IMG/VR virus record: IMGVR_UViG_3300032287_003622
Location: 1 to 64,000 of that record
Direction: 5' to 3' (one strand)
From: a virus
Length of the DNA: 64,000 bases
This document shows positions 42,445-49,824 of the stretch, piece by piece (position 1 is the first letter of the stretch; each line of letters begins with the position of its first letter). A program made the position numbers and the translations under genes. A model generated the notes under the pieces. It did no database searches. It was not told the DNA's origin and was given only the letters and a program-made list of their open reading frames with translations.

Positions 42445-43407
42445 ATGAATAAAATGACAATTTGGCCCCTTTGGGCCTCGGCAGTATTGATCACTTGGTT
42501 ATACTTGATCTTGACTGGGCCAGGATTCGCTCTCTATGACACACACTGGCTTTATGCCTTGATGATGGTATTTGGAAGTGCTGTAGCTGGATTCACTCCC
42601 GAAGGTGGTGGGGCTGTGGCATTTCCTATTTTGAGTTTGTATTTTAATATTACTGCTCCAGCAGCCAGAGATTTTAGTTTAGCCATACAAAGTATTGGCA
42701 TGGTATCAGCAGCCATATGGATTCTCACACGCAAAGGACACAGTCTACACACCTTTAGACACATACCATTTTATGCGGCTGTGAACATGCTGGGATTTGT
42801 GATAATGACTGCGGTGGCTGGTGCCTTTGCTTTCAAGACCATACAGATGTTGTTTGTTAGTTTGGCCTTGGCCTTTATTGTGGCCTACTTGATCAGCCGT
42901 GGTCGCAGCACTGTGGATGATGTTGAGCTCAAAGGATCTCGATTTGTCAGTTTCATGATATTTTCATTCGTTGGCGGCTGTGCGTCCGCCATGTTTGGTA
43001 CCGGAAGTGATATGTTGATCTATATTGCTTTGACCTGTTACTATGGCATGAAAGAAAAGATCAGCACCGACATCAGCATTGTTCTCATGGCCGTAATCAC
43101 GGTATTTGGTATTGCTTATAGAGGTCTATTCCTGGATGCTGTGCATCCAGACGTTTATTTGATGTGGCTGGCAGCTGCACCGGTGGTTTTGTTTTTCGCA
43201 CCATTTGGCAATATCCTGTTGGGATGGGTAAAAAAAGAAACCATGCTGTATACTGTGCTTGCCATGAATGCTGTGAATTATTTTTACTTTATAAGCAAGA
43301 ATATAAATTTAATTGTGCCTACAACTATTGCACTTGTGTCATTTGTTGCACTATTTGTTGCCAGCTTTTATGTCAAAAGACTAAGGAAAAAAAATGAAAC
43401 TGTTTGA
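42445..43407 (+). CDS. TauE/SafE-family membrane permease
   Basis: 320 residues from ATG 42445 (AAAGGAG upstream). About eight hydrophobic helices in two halves: LYALMMVFGSAVAGFTPEGG and VGGCASAMFGTGSDMLIYIA carry the duplicated Gly-rich TauE motif. Family members export sulfite, sulfoacetate and related anions. A phage copy could adjust host sulfur or organosulfonate flux, or sit beside the Bug-type receptor at 15161 in function. Inference only. Confidence 0.8.
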   Translation: MNKMTIWPLWASAVLITWLYLILTGPGFALYDTHWLYALMMVFGSAVAGFTPEGGGAVAFPILSLYFNITAPAARDFSLAIQSIGMVSAAIWILTRKGHSLHTFRHIPFYAAVNMLGFVIMTAVAGAFAFKTIQMLFVSLALAFIVAYLISRGRSTVDDVELKGSRFVSFMIFSFVGGCASAMFGTGSDMLIYIALTCYYGMKEKISTDISIVLMAVITVFGIAYRGLFLDAVHPDVYLMWLAAAPVVLFFAPFGNILLGWVKKETMLYTVLAMNAVNYFYFISKNINLIVPTTIALVSFVALFVASFYVKRLRKKNETV

Positions 43408-43780
43408 TCGTTTTTTGAAAAAGAAACCCGAAACAAAAAAAGAAACACCACCTCCCAAACCCAAAAAGTCCGAAAAAGAATTGGCCACCGAACGTGGCGA
43501 ACCTTATGTGTCTATACTCAGCATGGAAATTGATCCAGAAAACATGCAGAGTGGTGCATTTGAGCTAGACTGGAACGAAAAATTTGTAGCTAATCTGATA
43601 CGTGCTGGCTATCAAATGGATGCCAAAGATACCGACTCTGACATAGTGGATCGTTGGTTTACAGCAGTGTGTCGTAACATCGTTCTTGAAACCTACGAGC
43701 AATACGAAGCTATGAATCCCGAGCGAGACAGATTGATCAAGACCCGTGATTTAGGTGATGGCAGATCGGAAGTATCATGA
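43394..43780 (+). CDS. Conserved phage protein (128 aa)
   Basis: Overlaps the permease end by 14 bases. Lys/Pro/Glu-rich N-terminus (FLKKKPETKKETPPPKPKK), then a conserved part (GEPYVSILSMEIDPENMQSG, FELDWNEKFVANLIRAGYQ). I recall the same protein in cyanophages; role unknown. Confidence 0.7.
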   Translation: MKLFDRFLKKKPETKKETPPPKPKKSEKELATERGEPYVSILSMEIDPENMQSGAFELDWNEKFVANLIRAGYQMDAKDTDSDIVDRWFTAVCRNIVLETYEQYEAMNPERDRLIKTRDLGDGRSEVS

Positions 43781-44310
43781 TATTCAATCACATCAAACAA
43801 CTACATGCCGAAGGTAAAAAGATCGGCATCACATTTTCAACATTTGACATGTTGCATGCTGGACACATAGCCATGCTATCAGAAGCCAAAAATCATTGCG
43901 ATTATCTAATTTGTGGTTTACAAACTGATCCAACTATAGATCGTCCTGATACCAAGAATCGTCCGGTGCAGAGCATAGTGGAACGTCAGATACAGTTGGC
44001 CGCTTGCCGTTATGTTGACGAAGTGGTGGTCTACCAAACCGAACAGGACTTGGTGGACTTGTTGCTGATCCTGCCCGTGGATGTGCGTATCCTGGGCGTG
44101 GAATACGAAGATAAAGCATTCACAGGCAAACAAGAATGCTGGCAACGCGGCATTGAAATTGTTTACAACGGGCGTGATCACTCGTTCAGCTCCAGCAGTC
44201 TGCGCAAACGGGTGGCACAGGCCGAAAGCGAAAGATTGCTCAAAAACGGCCCGGTTGAGAAGGATCTAGAGATTCCTATCAATCCACAAGACTATATCCA
44301 ACTGAGATGA
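43777..44310 (+). CDS. Cytidylyltransferase-like nucleotidyltransferase (TagD/RfaE type)
   Basis: 177 residues. HxGH motif in GITFSTFDMLHAGHIAMLSE, and FSSSSLRKRV as the ISSTxxR counterpart. IVERQIQLAACRYVDEVVVY is typical of glycerol-phosphate cytidylyl- or heptose adenylyltransferases. Would activate a polyol- or sugar-phosphate with CTP or ATP for the surface-glycan genes. Confidence 0.82.
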   Translation: MIFNHIKQLHAEGKKIGITFSTFDMLHAGHIAMLSEAKNHCDYLICGLQTDPTIDRPDTKNRPVQSIVERQIQLAACRYVDEVVVYQTEQDLVDLLLILPVDVRILGVEYEDKAFTGKQECWQRGIEIVYNGRDHSFSSSSLRKRVAQAESERLLKNGPVEKDLEIPINPQDYIQLR

Positions 44311-44933
44311 TTTTATACGTCAATGGTGACAGTCACAGTTTGGGCATCAACCTCGAAACCAAAGATACCTATGCGGCACGTGTGTCACACGCACTGGAAC
44401 TGGAGCTGATAAATCATGCCACTATTGGTGCCAGCAATCAACGCATATTGAGAACCACTCATGAATATCTAGAAAACAACACTTCGGATTTGATCATAAT
44501 AGGATGGAGCACCTGGGAGCGTGAAGAATGGCAAGACGCTGACAGATACTATGATGTCAACAGTTCTGGTTCAGATCATTTGCCTAAATATTTGCAAGAG
44601 AAATATAAAATCTGGGTTACTCAACAAGATGCTGATACCATGGACGCCAAATCAAGAATGTGGCATGAAAAAATTTATCAATTACACACCGATCTATGTT
44701 TGAGACAAATACCGCATGTGTTTTTCAATTGCATGTATAATTTTTTCTCTATCAAACAGCCGCTAGATTGGAAAAATTGCTACATAGGTCCTTATGAAAA
44801 TGAACGTAGTTTTTATTGGTATCTATGCAATCAGGGTTACAAAACAGATACCTGGTATCATCATGGAGCACAGGCACATGGTGCCTGGGCAGACTTGTTG
44901 TTAGATCACCTAGACCGTTACGAAATCCTATGA
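44307..44933 (+). CDS. SGNH-type hydrolase-like protein (copy 1)
   Basis: 208 residues, ATGA overlap. LYVNGDSHSLGIN is the block I GDS-like motif; NHATIGASNQRILRTTHEYL is block II (Gly) with an Asn nearby; WSTWEREEWQDADRYYDVNS is conserved with the next protein; the C-terminal GAQAHGAWADLL offers the His. Possibly an esterase acting on acylated glycans. Tandem duplicate of the following gene. Confidence 0.7.
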   Translation: MILYVNGDSHSLGINLETKDTYAARVSHALELELINHATIGASNQRILRTTHEYLENNTSDLIIIGWSTWEREEWQDADRYYDVNSSGSDHLPKYLQEKYKIWVTQQDADTMDAKSRMWHEKIYQLHTDLCLRQIPHVFFNCMYNFFSIKQPLDWKNCYIGPYENERSFYWYLCNQGYKTDTWYHHGAQAHGAWADLLLDHLDRYEIL

Positions 44934-45634
44934 TACTTTACACCAACGGAGATAGTCATACCGCAGCTGCCGAAGCTGTAAATCCGCATGCCTTTGCCGA
45001 AGATGATTCACAGTATTTCTATATGGGACGAGCTCCACATCCTGACAACCTGGCCGCGAGTTGGAGCAAGCTATTGGCCAATACACTGAATGCCGGACTC
45101 AAATGTGAAGCAGAAAGTGGAAGTTCCAATGCCCGGATAATGAGATCCACACGCGATTGGTTGCAACAACATGGCAAAGATTTTGATCATCTGCTGGTGA
45201 TTATTCAATGGAGCACCTGGGAGCGTGAAGAATGGTTGAACCAAGGGCAATATCTGCAGGTAGGAGCCAGTGGCACCGATCATGTTCCTCAAGAACTGCA
45301 AGAACGATACAAAAATTATGTGATTGGCACAGACTGGAATCAAAAAACTCAGCAAGCACACGACGACGTTTGGGCCTTCCATCTCGAACTCAGTGAAAAA
45401 CGGATACCACATATATTTTTCAATGGCAACAATGATTTCAGCAAAATCAACTATAAAAAGGACTGGGGAGTCAGCTACATAGGACCTTACGATCCCAAAA
45501 TGACCTATGATGCCATAATCCGAGCACAAGGCATAGACACAGTTGCACCCAATTCCTGGCATTTTGGACGCGATGGCCATAGCTATTTTCACCGTTTTGT
45601 GTTACAATATATTATTTCTAACAAATTCATCTAA
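44930..45634 (+). CDS. SGNH-type hydrolase-like protein (copy 2)
   Basis: 234 residues from ATG 44930 (ATGA overlap). Same order as copy 1: LYTNGDSHTAAAEAVN, EAESGSSNARIMRSTRDWL, IQWSTWEREEWLNQGQYLQV, YIGPYDPKMTYDA and a final HFGRDGHSYFHRF with the His. Shares the WSTWEREEW string exactly with copy 1. Divergence elsewhere is high, so the duplication is old. Confidence 0.7.
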   Translation: MILYTNGDSHTAAAEAVNPHAFAEDDSQYFYMGRAPHPDNLAASWSKLLANTLNAGLKCEAESGSSNARIMRSTRDWLQQHGKDFDHLLVIIQWSTWEREEWLNQGQYLQVGASGTDHVPQELQERYKNYVIGTDWNQKTQQAHDDVWAFHLELSEKRIPHIFFNGNNDFSKINYKKDWGVSYIGPYDPKMTYDAIIRAQGIDTVAPNSWHFGRDGHSYFHRFVLQYIISNKFI

Positions 45635-45643
45635 GGCGGTTGT

Positions 45644-46654
45644 ATGAAGTATGTGCTGATTGACACAGCAAACATGTTCTTTCGTGCAAGACACGGTGCT
45701 TTTCGCGCCAGTGACACCTGGGAAAAATTAGGCTTTGCTCTGCATGTCACGTTAATGGCCGCCAACAAGGTGGCCCGACGCTTTGAGGCGGATCACGTGG
45801 TTTTTGCATTAGAGGGTCGTAGCTGGCGCAAGGACTTGTATAAACCCTACAAAAACAACCGTGCCGTGGCCCGTGCTGCACTCACAGAAAACGAGCTAGA
45901 AGAAGATAAAATGTTTTGGGAAACCTATGACGCTTTGACTAAATACTTGAGCGACAGGACCAATTGCAGCGTTATACGGTGTCCGACCGCAGAAGGCGAC
46001 GATATCATAGCTCGCTGGATTGCACTACATCCCCAAGATGAACATGTTATAATTAGCAGTGACACTGATTTTGTTCAGCTAGTTGCCGCGAACGTCAAGC
46101 AGTATAACGGAATCACCGACGAATTGATCACTCTAGAAGGAATCTTTGATGCCAAAGGAAAATCGGTCATCGACAAGAAAACAAAAGAAGCCAAGCAAAT
46201 CCCAGATCCGCAGTGGTTACTTTTCGAAAAGTGCATGCGAGGCGATAGCAGCGACAATGTGTTCTCTGCTTTTCCAGGCGTCCGTACTCGGGGAACTAAA
46301 AACAAGGTCGGCCTCCAAGAAGCCTTTGAGGACAAAAACAAAAAAGGCTATGCCTGGAACAACTTGATGTTGCAACGCTGGACCGACCCCGACGGTGTAG
46401 AACATCGTGTGTTGGATGATTATGAAAGGAATCGCACTTTGATTGATCTCACTGAACAACCCGAAAAGGTCAAGGCTGTAGTAGACAGTGCCATACGTGA
46501 ACAGATCAGTCACAAGGACGTGGGCCAGGTGGGAGTCAGGTTCATGCAGTTTTGTGGAAAATATGAACTTAACAAATGCAGTGAATCCGCAGAAAGTTTT
46601 GGTCGTTGGATGAATCAAACATACAAAGGAGTTCTCAATGAAATTGATAGCTAA
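45644..46654 (+). CDS. rnh: T4-type RNase H / 5'-3' exonuclease (FEN family)
   Basis: 336 residues. Metal-site acids in VLIDTANMFFRARHG, ALEGRSWRKDLYKPYKNNR, CPTAEGDDIIARWI and ISSDTDFVQLVA, then an H3TH-like segment MRGDSSDNVFSAFPGVRTRG. This is the T4 RNase H pattern. Removes RNA primers from lagging-strand fragments during phage replication. Confidence 0.9.
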   Translation: MKYVLIDTANMFFRARHGAFRASDTWEKLGFALHVTLMAANKVARRFEADHVVFALEGRSWRKDLYKPYKNNRAVARAALTENELEEDKMFWETYDALTKYLSDRTNCSVIRCPTAEGDDIIARWIALHPQDEHVIISSDTDFVQLVAANVKQYNGITDELITLEGIFDAKGKSVIDKKTKEAKQIPDPQWLLFEKCMRGDSSDNVFSAFPGVRTRGTKNKVGLQEAFEDKNKKGYAWNNLMLQRWTDPDGVEHRVLDDYERNRTLIDLTEQPEKVKAVVDSAIREQISHKDVGQVGVRFMQFCGKYELNKCSESAESFGRWMNQTYKGVLNEIDS

Positions 46655-47096
46655 ACCAGTAATAGACAAACAATTTTGGATCTTGCAAGACGGCAATCAA
46701 AAAATTGGTAACATAGAAGCCTGTGCCGGGGGCTACCAAGTTAAAATCCGCAATCAAGTGGCACAGTTCAAGACCATCAAGATGGCGGCCAGAACTGTGA
46801 ATATAGAATTTGAACCGGCTGTGAAAAAATCACAATCAAAACCTAGCACAGATTCGGTACATGGATATCCAGTTGCAGGACGTGTTCATAATCCCATGTG
46901 GGACGTTCCACAACAATTGCCCGTCTACACCAAGACAGCCAAAAGTAAATCGTGGTTCGCAGCCGGTTGGTACAACGTCAAGCGAGGAAGACAGTGGCGG
47001 ACCATACATGCTCCCAAACTGATCATGTTGCAACGCTATCCCTACCAAGGACCTTTCCAATCCGAGCAAGAGGCCAATGACCATACATCTCAATAA
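46638..47096 (+). CDS. Conserved hypothetical protein (152 aa)
   Basis: Overlaps the RNase H end by 17 bases. N-terminal beta-rich part (FWILQDGNQKIGNIEACAGG) and a basic Trp-containing C-terminal half (SWFAAGWYNVKRGRQWRTIH). A similar protein follows RNase H-type genes in cyanophages, from memory. May bind nucleic acid. Confidence 0.65.
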   Translation: MKLIAKPVIDKQFWILQDGNQKIGNIEACAGGYQVKIRNQVAQFKTIKMAARTVNIEFEPAVKKSQSKPSTDSVHGYPVAGRVHNPMWDVPQQLPVYTKTAKSKSWFAAGWYNVKRGRQWRTIHAPKLIMLQRYPYQGPFQSEQEANDHTSQ

Positions 47097-47286
47097 ATTT
47101 GTTGATCGTGTGCGGGGTCATGAGTCGCGTGGTGCACGAGACTTTGTGATGAGCATGGCCGATGCCAAGGATCTACATGCGGACATCACACGACTGTTGG
47201 CAGAACTGGTTTCCTTGCGATCACAGCTGGAACAACAACAAGATACGCAGGTCATTACCGTAAAAATGAACGGGGGCAGTTTCTAA
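47077..47286 (+). CDS. Small conserved phage protein (69 aa)
   Basis: Overlaps the preceding gene by 20 bases. DRVRGHESRGARDFVMSMAD is a segment often seen in T4-like phages; LHADITRLLAELVSLRSQLE is a coiled coil. Role unknown. Confidence 0.65.
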   Translation: MTIHLNKFVDRVRGHESRGARDFVMSMADAKDLHADITRLLAELVSLRSQLEQQQDTQVITVKMNGGSF

Positions 47287-47303
47287 ATCTACATATATTT
47301 TGG

Positions 47304-47311
47304 CATAAATA
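47304..47311 (+). promoter_or_regulatory. Late promoter-like box CATAAATA
   Basis: CATAAATA 21 bases before the ATG at 47332, followed by TAGGAG. Confidence 0.5.
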
Positions 47312-47331
47312 ACATGTAGGAGTTTAATGCC

Positions 47332-47619
47332 ATGAGCCGACCCAAACCCAGTGTCATAATCGAACACGCCAACAAAAGCACATACAAAACCGAGCAGGTC
47401 CTGGCCAGCGAAGGTGTATGGGCGGTTTTCTATGATTCACGTCCCATCAATCTAAAAACTTCAAATCTCTTGGTGCAATATCCTGGGCCCAAATACAAAA
47501 AAGTAAGTTTCAGCAATCCCGGGCATGCCCGTAACTTGGCCCGCAGACTCAACACACAATTCAAGACCGACAAGTTCACAGTGGTTCTGCTTAAATCGGG
47601 CGATCAGGTCTATCCTTGA
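47332..47619 (+). CDS. Hypothetical protein (95 aa)
   Basis: Ribosome site TAGGAG. Beta-rich centre (EGVWAVFYDSRPINLKTSN) and a C-terminal helix-strand (HARNLARRLNTQFKTDKFTV). No family recognised. Confidence 0.6.
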   Translation: MSRPKPSVIIEHANKSTYKTEQVLASEGVWAVFYDSRPINLKTSNLLVQYPGPKYKKVSFSNPGHARNLARRLNTQFKTDKFTVVLLKSGDQVYP

Positions 47620-47620
47620 T

Positions 47621-47992
47621 GTGCGAGACAAAAGAAAACTGACCGAACAATTGGTGCGCCAACTGGACCCAGATCTGGGCATAACAGCCAAATTGGCCAT
47701 GCACACCTGGTGGTTCAATATAAGAAAAACTGGAGGCATGCGACTGACCGGCCCAGGTTATCGTGTGTTTACCGAAGAGTTGGATCTGTCCCGTTACGAA
47801 TTTGCCATACCTGACCCACATCAATTCAATCAACACGTGATCCTGGATTTAGATAGGAAAATGCAAATGCCTTACTATATTTCGGCCACCAAAGGCATAC
47901 CCAAAAAAATTGTGTTTTTTGGAAGCAAAGAAGCGGTCATGGTAAACTTATATGGTAATCTCAAACAATTTCTTGACAACTACCGGCCTTGA
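47621..47992 (+). CDS. Conserved hypothetical protein (123 aa)
   Basis: GTG start at 47621, one base after the previous TGA, chosen because upstream in-frame sequence overlaps that gene. LDPDLGITAKLAMHTWWFNI and GGMRLTGPGYRVFTEEL are familiar from cyanophage genomes. The C-terminus (PYYISATKGIPKKIVFFGSK) looks like an alpha/beta end. Unknown role. Confidence 0.6.
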   Translation: MRDKRKLTEQLVRQLDPDLGITAKLAMHTWWFNIRKTGGMRLTGPGYRVFTEELDLSRYEFAIPDPHQFNQHVILDLDRKMQMPYYISATKGIPKKIVFFGSKEAVMVNLYGNLKQFLDNYRP

Positions 47993-48001
47993 TGCTATAC
48001 T
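47973..48001 (+). promoter_or_regulatory. Sigma70 promoter of the class II tRNA
   Basis: TTGACA (47973-47978), 17-base spacer, TATACT (47996-48001), about 9 bases before the tRNA starting at 48010. Confidence 0.7.
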
Positions 48002-48009
48002 GTAAATCA

Positions 48010-48097
48010 GGGCCGAACGCCGTATGGTTTGCAGGCACCGGCCTCATAAGCCGGCTCAGAAATGACACTGTGGGTTCAAATCCCTCTCGGCCCACCA
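48010..48097 (+). tRNA. tRNA with long variable arm and CAU anticodon
   Basis: Acceptor 7 bp (GGGCCGA/TCGGCCC), A73 and encoded CCA. D stem 3 bp (GCC/GGC) with GG in the loop. Anticodon stem CCGGC/GCCGG with loop CTCATAA: anticodon CAT at 48045-48047. Variable region 15 nt holding a hairpin TCA-GAAA-TGA. T arm has the TTCAAAT loop and one U-U mismatch. Long variable arms are normal only for Leu, Ser and Tyr, and A73 favours a Leu-like body, yet the anticodon reads AUG (or AUA if C34 became lysidine). Amino acid uncertain. Confidence 0.8.
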
Positions 48098-48110
48098 AAA
48101 CAAGGTAAAT

Positions 48111-48293
48111 ATGATGACCGTGGAACAGCAAAAGAAGCAGCCAGTAGAAAGTTATTACTACTCCGAAGACGAGTGGAACAGGCTGGGTTGTGGCCCATTG
48201 CCACCCGAACGTGATCGTGCTCGCCAACTTGAAAATGTGGCCGCACGAGGCAATCCTGTCATTGACGGCAAAAACATCAAAGGGTATAATTAA
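48111..48293 (+). CDS. Small hydrophilic protein (60 aa)
   Basis: Begins MMTVEQQKKQPVESYYYSE; the ATG at 48111 or 48114 may be used (AAGGTAAAT upstream). Acidic/basic mix with GNPVIDGKNIKGYN at the end. First of four small genes between the tRNA and the tmRNA. Confidence 0.55.
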   Translation: MMTVEQQKKQPVESYYYSEDEWNRLGCGPLPPERDRARQLENVAARGNPVIDGKNIKGYN

Positions 48294-48294
48294 C

Positions 48295-48378
48295 ATGTGG
48301 TTGATATTTTTTGCATTCATGGCCATAGTGATTTGCTATGGTATTATGTGGTTGAATGAACATCAGGACGAACAATGA
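48295..48378 (+). CDS. Membrane microprotein 1 (27 aa)
   Basis: MWLIFFAFMAIVICYGIMWL followed by NEHQDEQ: a single transmembrane helix with a short polar tail. Starts two bases after the previous stop and overlaps the next microprotein by ATGA, which supports real translation. Confidence 0.5.
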   Translation: MWLIFFAFMAIVICYGIMWLNEHQDEQ

Positions 48379-48467
48379 ACATATCTAAAAACATTCCCTG
48401 GGCGGCCATTGCGGCCCTGGCAGTATTTGTGGCCATGGGGGTTGTGGCTCACTTGTTTGGTAAATGA
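48375..48467 (+). CDS. Membrane microprotein 2 (30 aa)
   Basis: MNISKNIPWAAIAALAVFVA then MGVVAHLFGK: one transmembrane helix. ATGA coupling to microprotein 1 and an ATG one base after its own stop for microprotein 3. Confidence 0.5.
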   Translation: MNISKNIPWAAIAALAVFVAMGVVAHLFGK

Positions 48468-48468
48468 A

Positions 48469-48537
48469 ATGAATCAAGATCTCAGTTTTGCCATTGGTGT
48501 AGTTGTGGTAGCTATTGTGTTTTTATTGATTTTATAG
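48469..48537 (+). CDS. Membrane microprotein 3 (22 aa)
   Basis: MNQDLSFAIGVVVVAIVFLL then IL: almost entirely a transmembrane helix. Third in the coupled series; no recognised family. Confidence 0.45.
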   Translation: MNQDLSFAIGVVVVAIVFLLIL

Positions 48538-48540
48538 TTT

Positions 48541-48560
48541 CCACGTTTGACCAAACGTGG
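48541..48560 (+). other. Perfect 8-bp hairpin
   Basis: CCACGTTT-GACC-AAACGTGG directly after the microprotein genes. It has no following U tract, so it is more likely an mRNA 3'-end stabiliser or processing signal than an intrinsic terminator. Confidence 0.5.
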
Positions 48561-48577
48561 TGGTAGGACGGGCCCGA

Positions 48578-48606
48578 TTGACAAATAAATAGGTGTGTCG
48601 TATAAT
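48578..48606 (+). promoter_or_regulatory. Consensus sigma70 promoter of the tmRNA gene
   Basis: TTGACA (48578-48583), 17-base spacer, TATAAT (48601-48606). Transcription should start near 48613, just before the acceptor piece. Confidence 0.8.
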
Positions 48607-48612
48607 ATTAAA

Positions 48613-48680
48613 GAATTGTAGTTTAATGCCTTGACAGAAAGGTGTTGCGGACTCGGGGGCAGTGCCCGACGGGTCCACCA
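48613..48680 (+). ncRNA. ssrA: Permuted tmRNA, acceptor piece
   Basis: Ends with CGGGTCC + A + CCA (48670-48680). Its 7 nt pair with the 5' end of the coding piece at 48706. T stem TCGGG/CCCGA encloses a 7-nt loop GGCAGTG (48658-48664). That loop fits the GGCRGUD consensus I recall for alphaproteobacterial two-piece tmRNAs, in place of the usual TTCRANY. The 5' boundary is approximate. Confidence 0.8.
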
Positions 48681-48705
48681 TAAGAGCATACTGTGTTTTT
48701 ATGAT

Positions 48706-48866
48706 GGGCCCGACACAGTTTCGACGTGGCAACAAGTATGAACAGGATCTACACAGTAGGCGATGACTGTAAATCAAGCAAACCTAAATAACCGCTAATG
48801 ATGAGTTATTTCTAGCAGCCGCTTGATCGGTATGCGTGAGCAACTATGCTTAGAAACAGAAAATAG
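48706..48866 (+). ncRNA. ssrA: Permuted tmRNA, coding piece with proteolysis tag
   Basis: The 5' GGGCCCG (48706-48712) pairs 7 bp with the acceptor piece (one G-U). It is followed by the tmRNA signature TTTCGACGTGG. The tag frame starts at GCT 48794 and reads ANDELFLAAA-stop (TGA 48824-48826), like bacterial tags of the ANDE...LAA type. The order acceptor-then-coding, separated by 25 bases (48681-48705), is the circularly permuted arrangement that is processed into two pieces. The 3' boundary is approximate. Confidence 0.85.
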
Positions 48867-48867
48867 C

Positions 48868-48891
48868 AATAGGGCCTTCGGGCCCTATTTT
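48868..48891 (+). terminator. Intrinsic terminator of tmRNA
   Basis: AATAGGGCC-TTCG-GGCCCTATT (a 9-bp stem capped by a UUCG tetraloop) followed by a T-rich end. Confidence 0.85.
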
Positions 48892-48917
48892 GTTGACCAT
48901 AATAGACTCAGTTTACT

Positions 48918-49000
48918 CTAAATACCCGCAAAACCCCTGTAATTTTTGTTGGCCGTCAGTGAAAACCACTAAATAACTTGTTGGGTGTTCACCCAGCATT
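48918..49000 (+). promoter_or_regulatory. Two CTAAATA late boxes and a leader hairpin
   Basis: CTAAATAC (48918-48925) and CTAAATAA (48969-48976) precede the porin gene at 49024. GGGTG/CACCC (48983-48994) forms a tight hairpin in the leader. AAAAGGAAAA lies upstream of the ATG. Confidence 0.5.
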
Positions 49001-49023
49001 CTTTTAAAAGGAAAATCTCAAGC

Positions 49024-49764
49024 ATGAAAAAATTATTATTAGCATTGGCCTTGTCCGCTGGCTTTGTTGCCTCGGCTCAAGCTCAACTCACCGGCAATTT
49101 AGGTTTGACCAGCGACTACCGTTTCCGCGGTGTTAGCCAAACCCAAAATGCTCCTGCAGTTCAGGGCGGCATCGACTATGCACACAAGAGTGGCTTCTAC
49201 GTTGGTAACTGGAACAGCTCGGTCTCTAGCCAAGTCTACACCGCAGGTGCAGGTTTAGAAAGTGACTTGTATGCTGGTTACAAGAAAGAAATCTTCAAGG
49301 GCATCAGCATTGACGTTGGTAGCTACAACTATTTCTATCCACGTGCAACCACTTCAGCACGGACTGGTTCAAACTTTGACACCTATGAAGCCTATGTTGG
49401 TTTATCACATGGCGACCATATCAGTGCCAAGTATAGCAGAGTCCTAGGCGATGGCTATTTTGGTACAGCCAATGCTCAAGGCACAACCTACATGCAAGCC
49501 GATGGCAAGTTGCCAGTTCCTGTAATCAAGAACCTAGCAGTTGTAGCTCATTATGGTCGTACCAATGTGGCCAACAGTTCAACCTTGGATTACAATGACA
49601 TCAATGCTGGTATTGTTTACAGTCTACCCAAAGATTTTGATTTAAGTGTCAAGTATTTTACCAATACTGGCACCACAAGAACTTTTGAAACTGCAAACAC
49701 TGTGAGCGGTCAAAAACTCTACAAGAATGCAGTGGTAGTGGGCTTGACAAAAACTTTTAATTAA
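49024..49764 (+). CDS. TorF-family putative outer-membrane porin (Gcw_chp)
   Basis: 246 residues from ATG 49024, chosen because it opens on a signal peptide (MKKLLLALALSAGFVASAQA). The mature part is a repeated beta-strand pattern: LTGNLGLTSDYRFRGVSQTQ, VQGGIDYAHKSGFYVGNW, the family hallmark of the TIGR02001/Gcw_chp proteins of Proteobacteria, and it ends with a strand plus terminal Phe-Asn. Expected in the outer membrane. Preceded by late boxes and closed by a strong terminator, so it is a single-gene unit. Confidence 0.85.
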   Translation: MKKLLLALALSAGFVASAQAQLTGNLGLTSDYRFRGVSQTQNAPAVQGGIDYAHKSGFYVGNWNSSVSSQVYTAGAGLESDLYAGYKKEIFKGISIDVGSYNYFYPRATTSARTGSNFDTYEAYVGLSHGDHISAKYSRVLGDGYFGTANAQGTTYMQADGKLPVPVIKNLAVVAHYGRTNVANSSTLDYNDINAGIVYSLPKDFDLSVKYFTNTGTTRTFETANTVSGQKLYKNAVVVGLTKTFN

Positions 49765-49780
49765 TTTTAAAAGTAATCCA

Positions 49781-49812
49781 AAAAAAAAAGCTCCTCCGGG
49801 AGCTTTTTTTTT
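49781..49812 (+). terminator. Strong intrinsic terminator after the porin
   Basis: AAAAGCTCC-TCC-GGGAGCTTTT stem with a long poly-T (and poly-A on the other side, so it may work in both directions). Confidence 0.92.
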
Positions 49813-49824
49813 GGTAAGTAATCC

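Noticed and set aside
48541-48560. Intrinsic terminator after the microproteins
   Set aside because: The 8-bp hairpin is followed by TGGTAGG, not a U tract.
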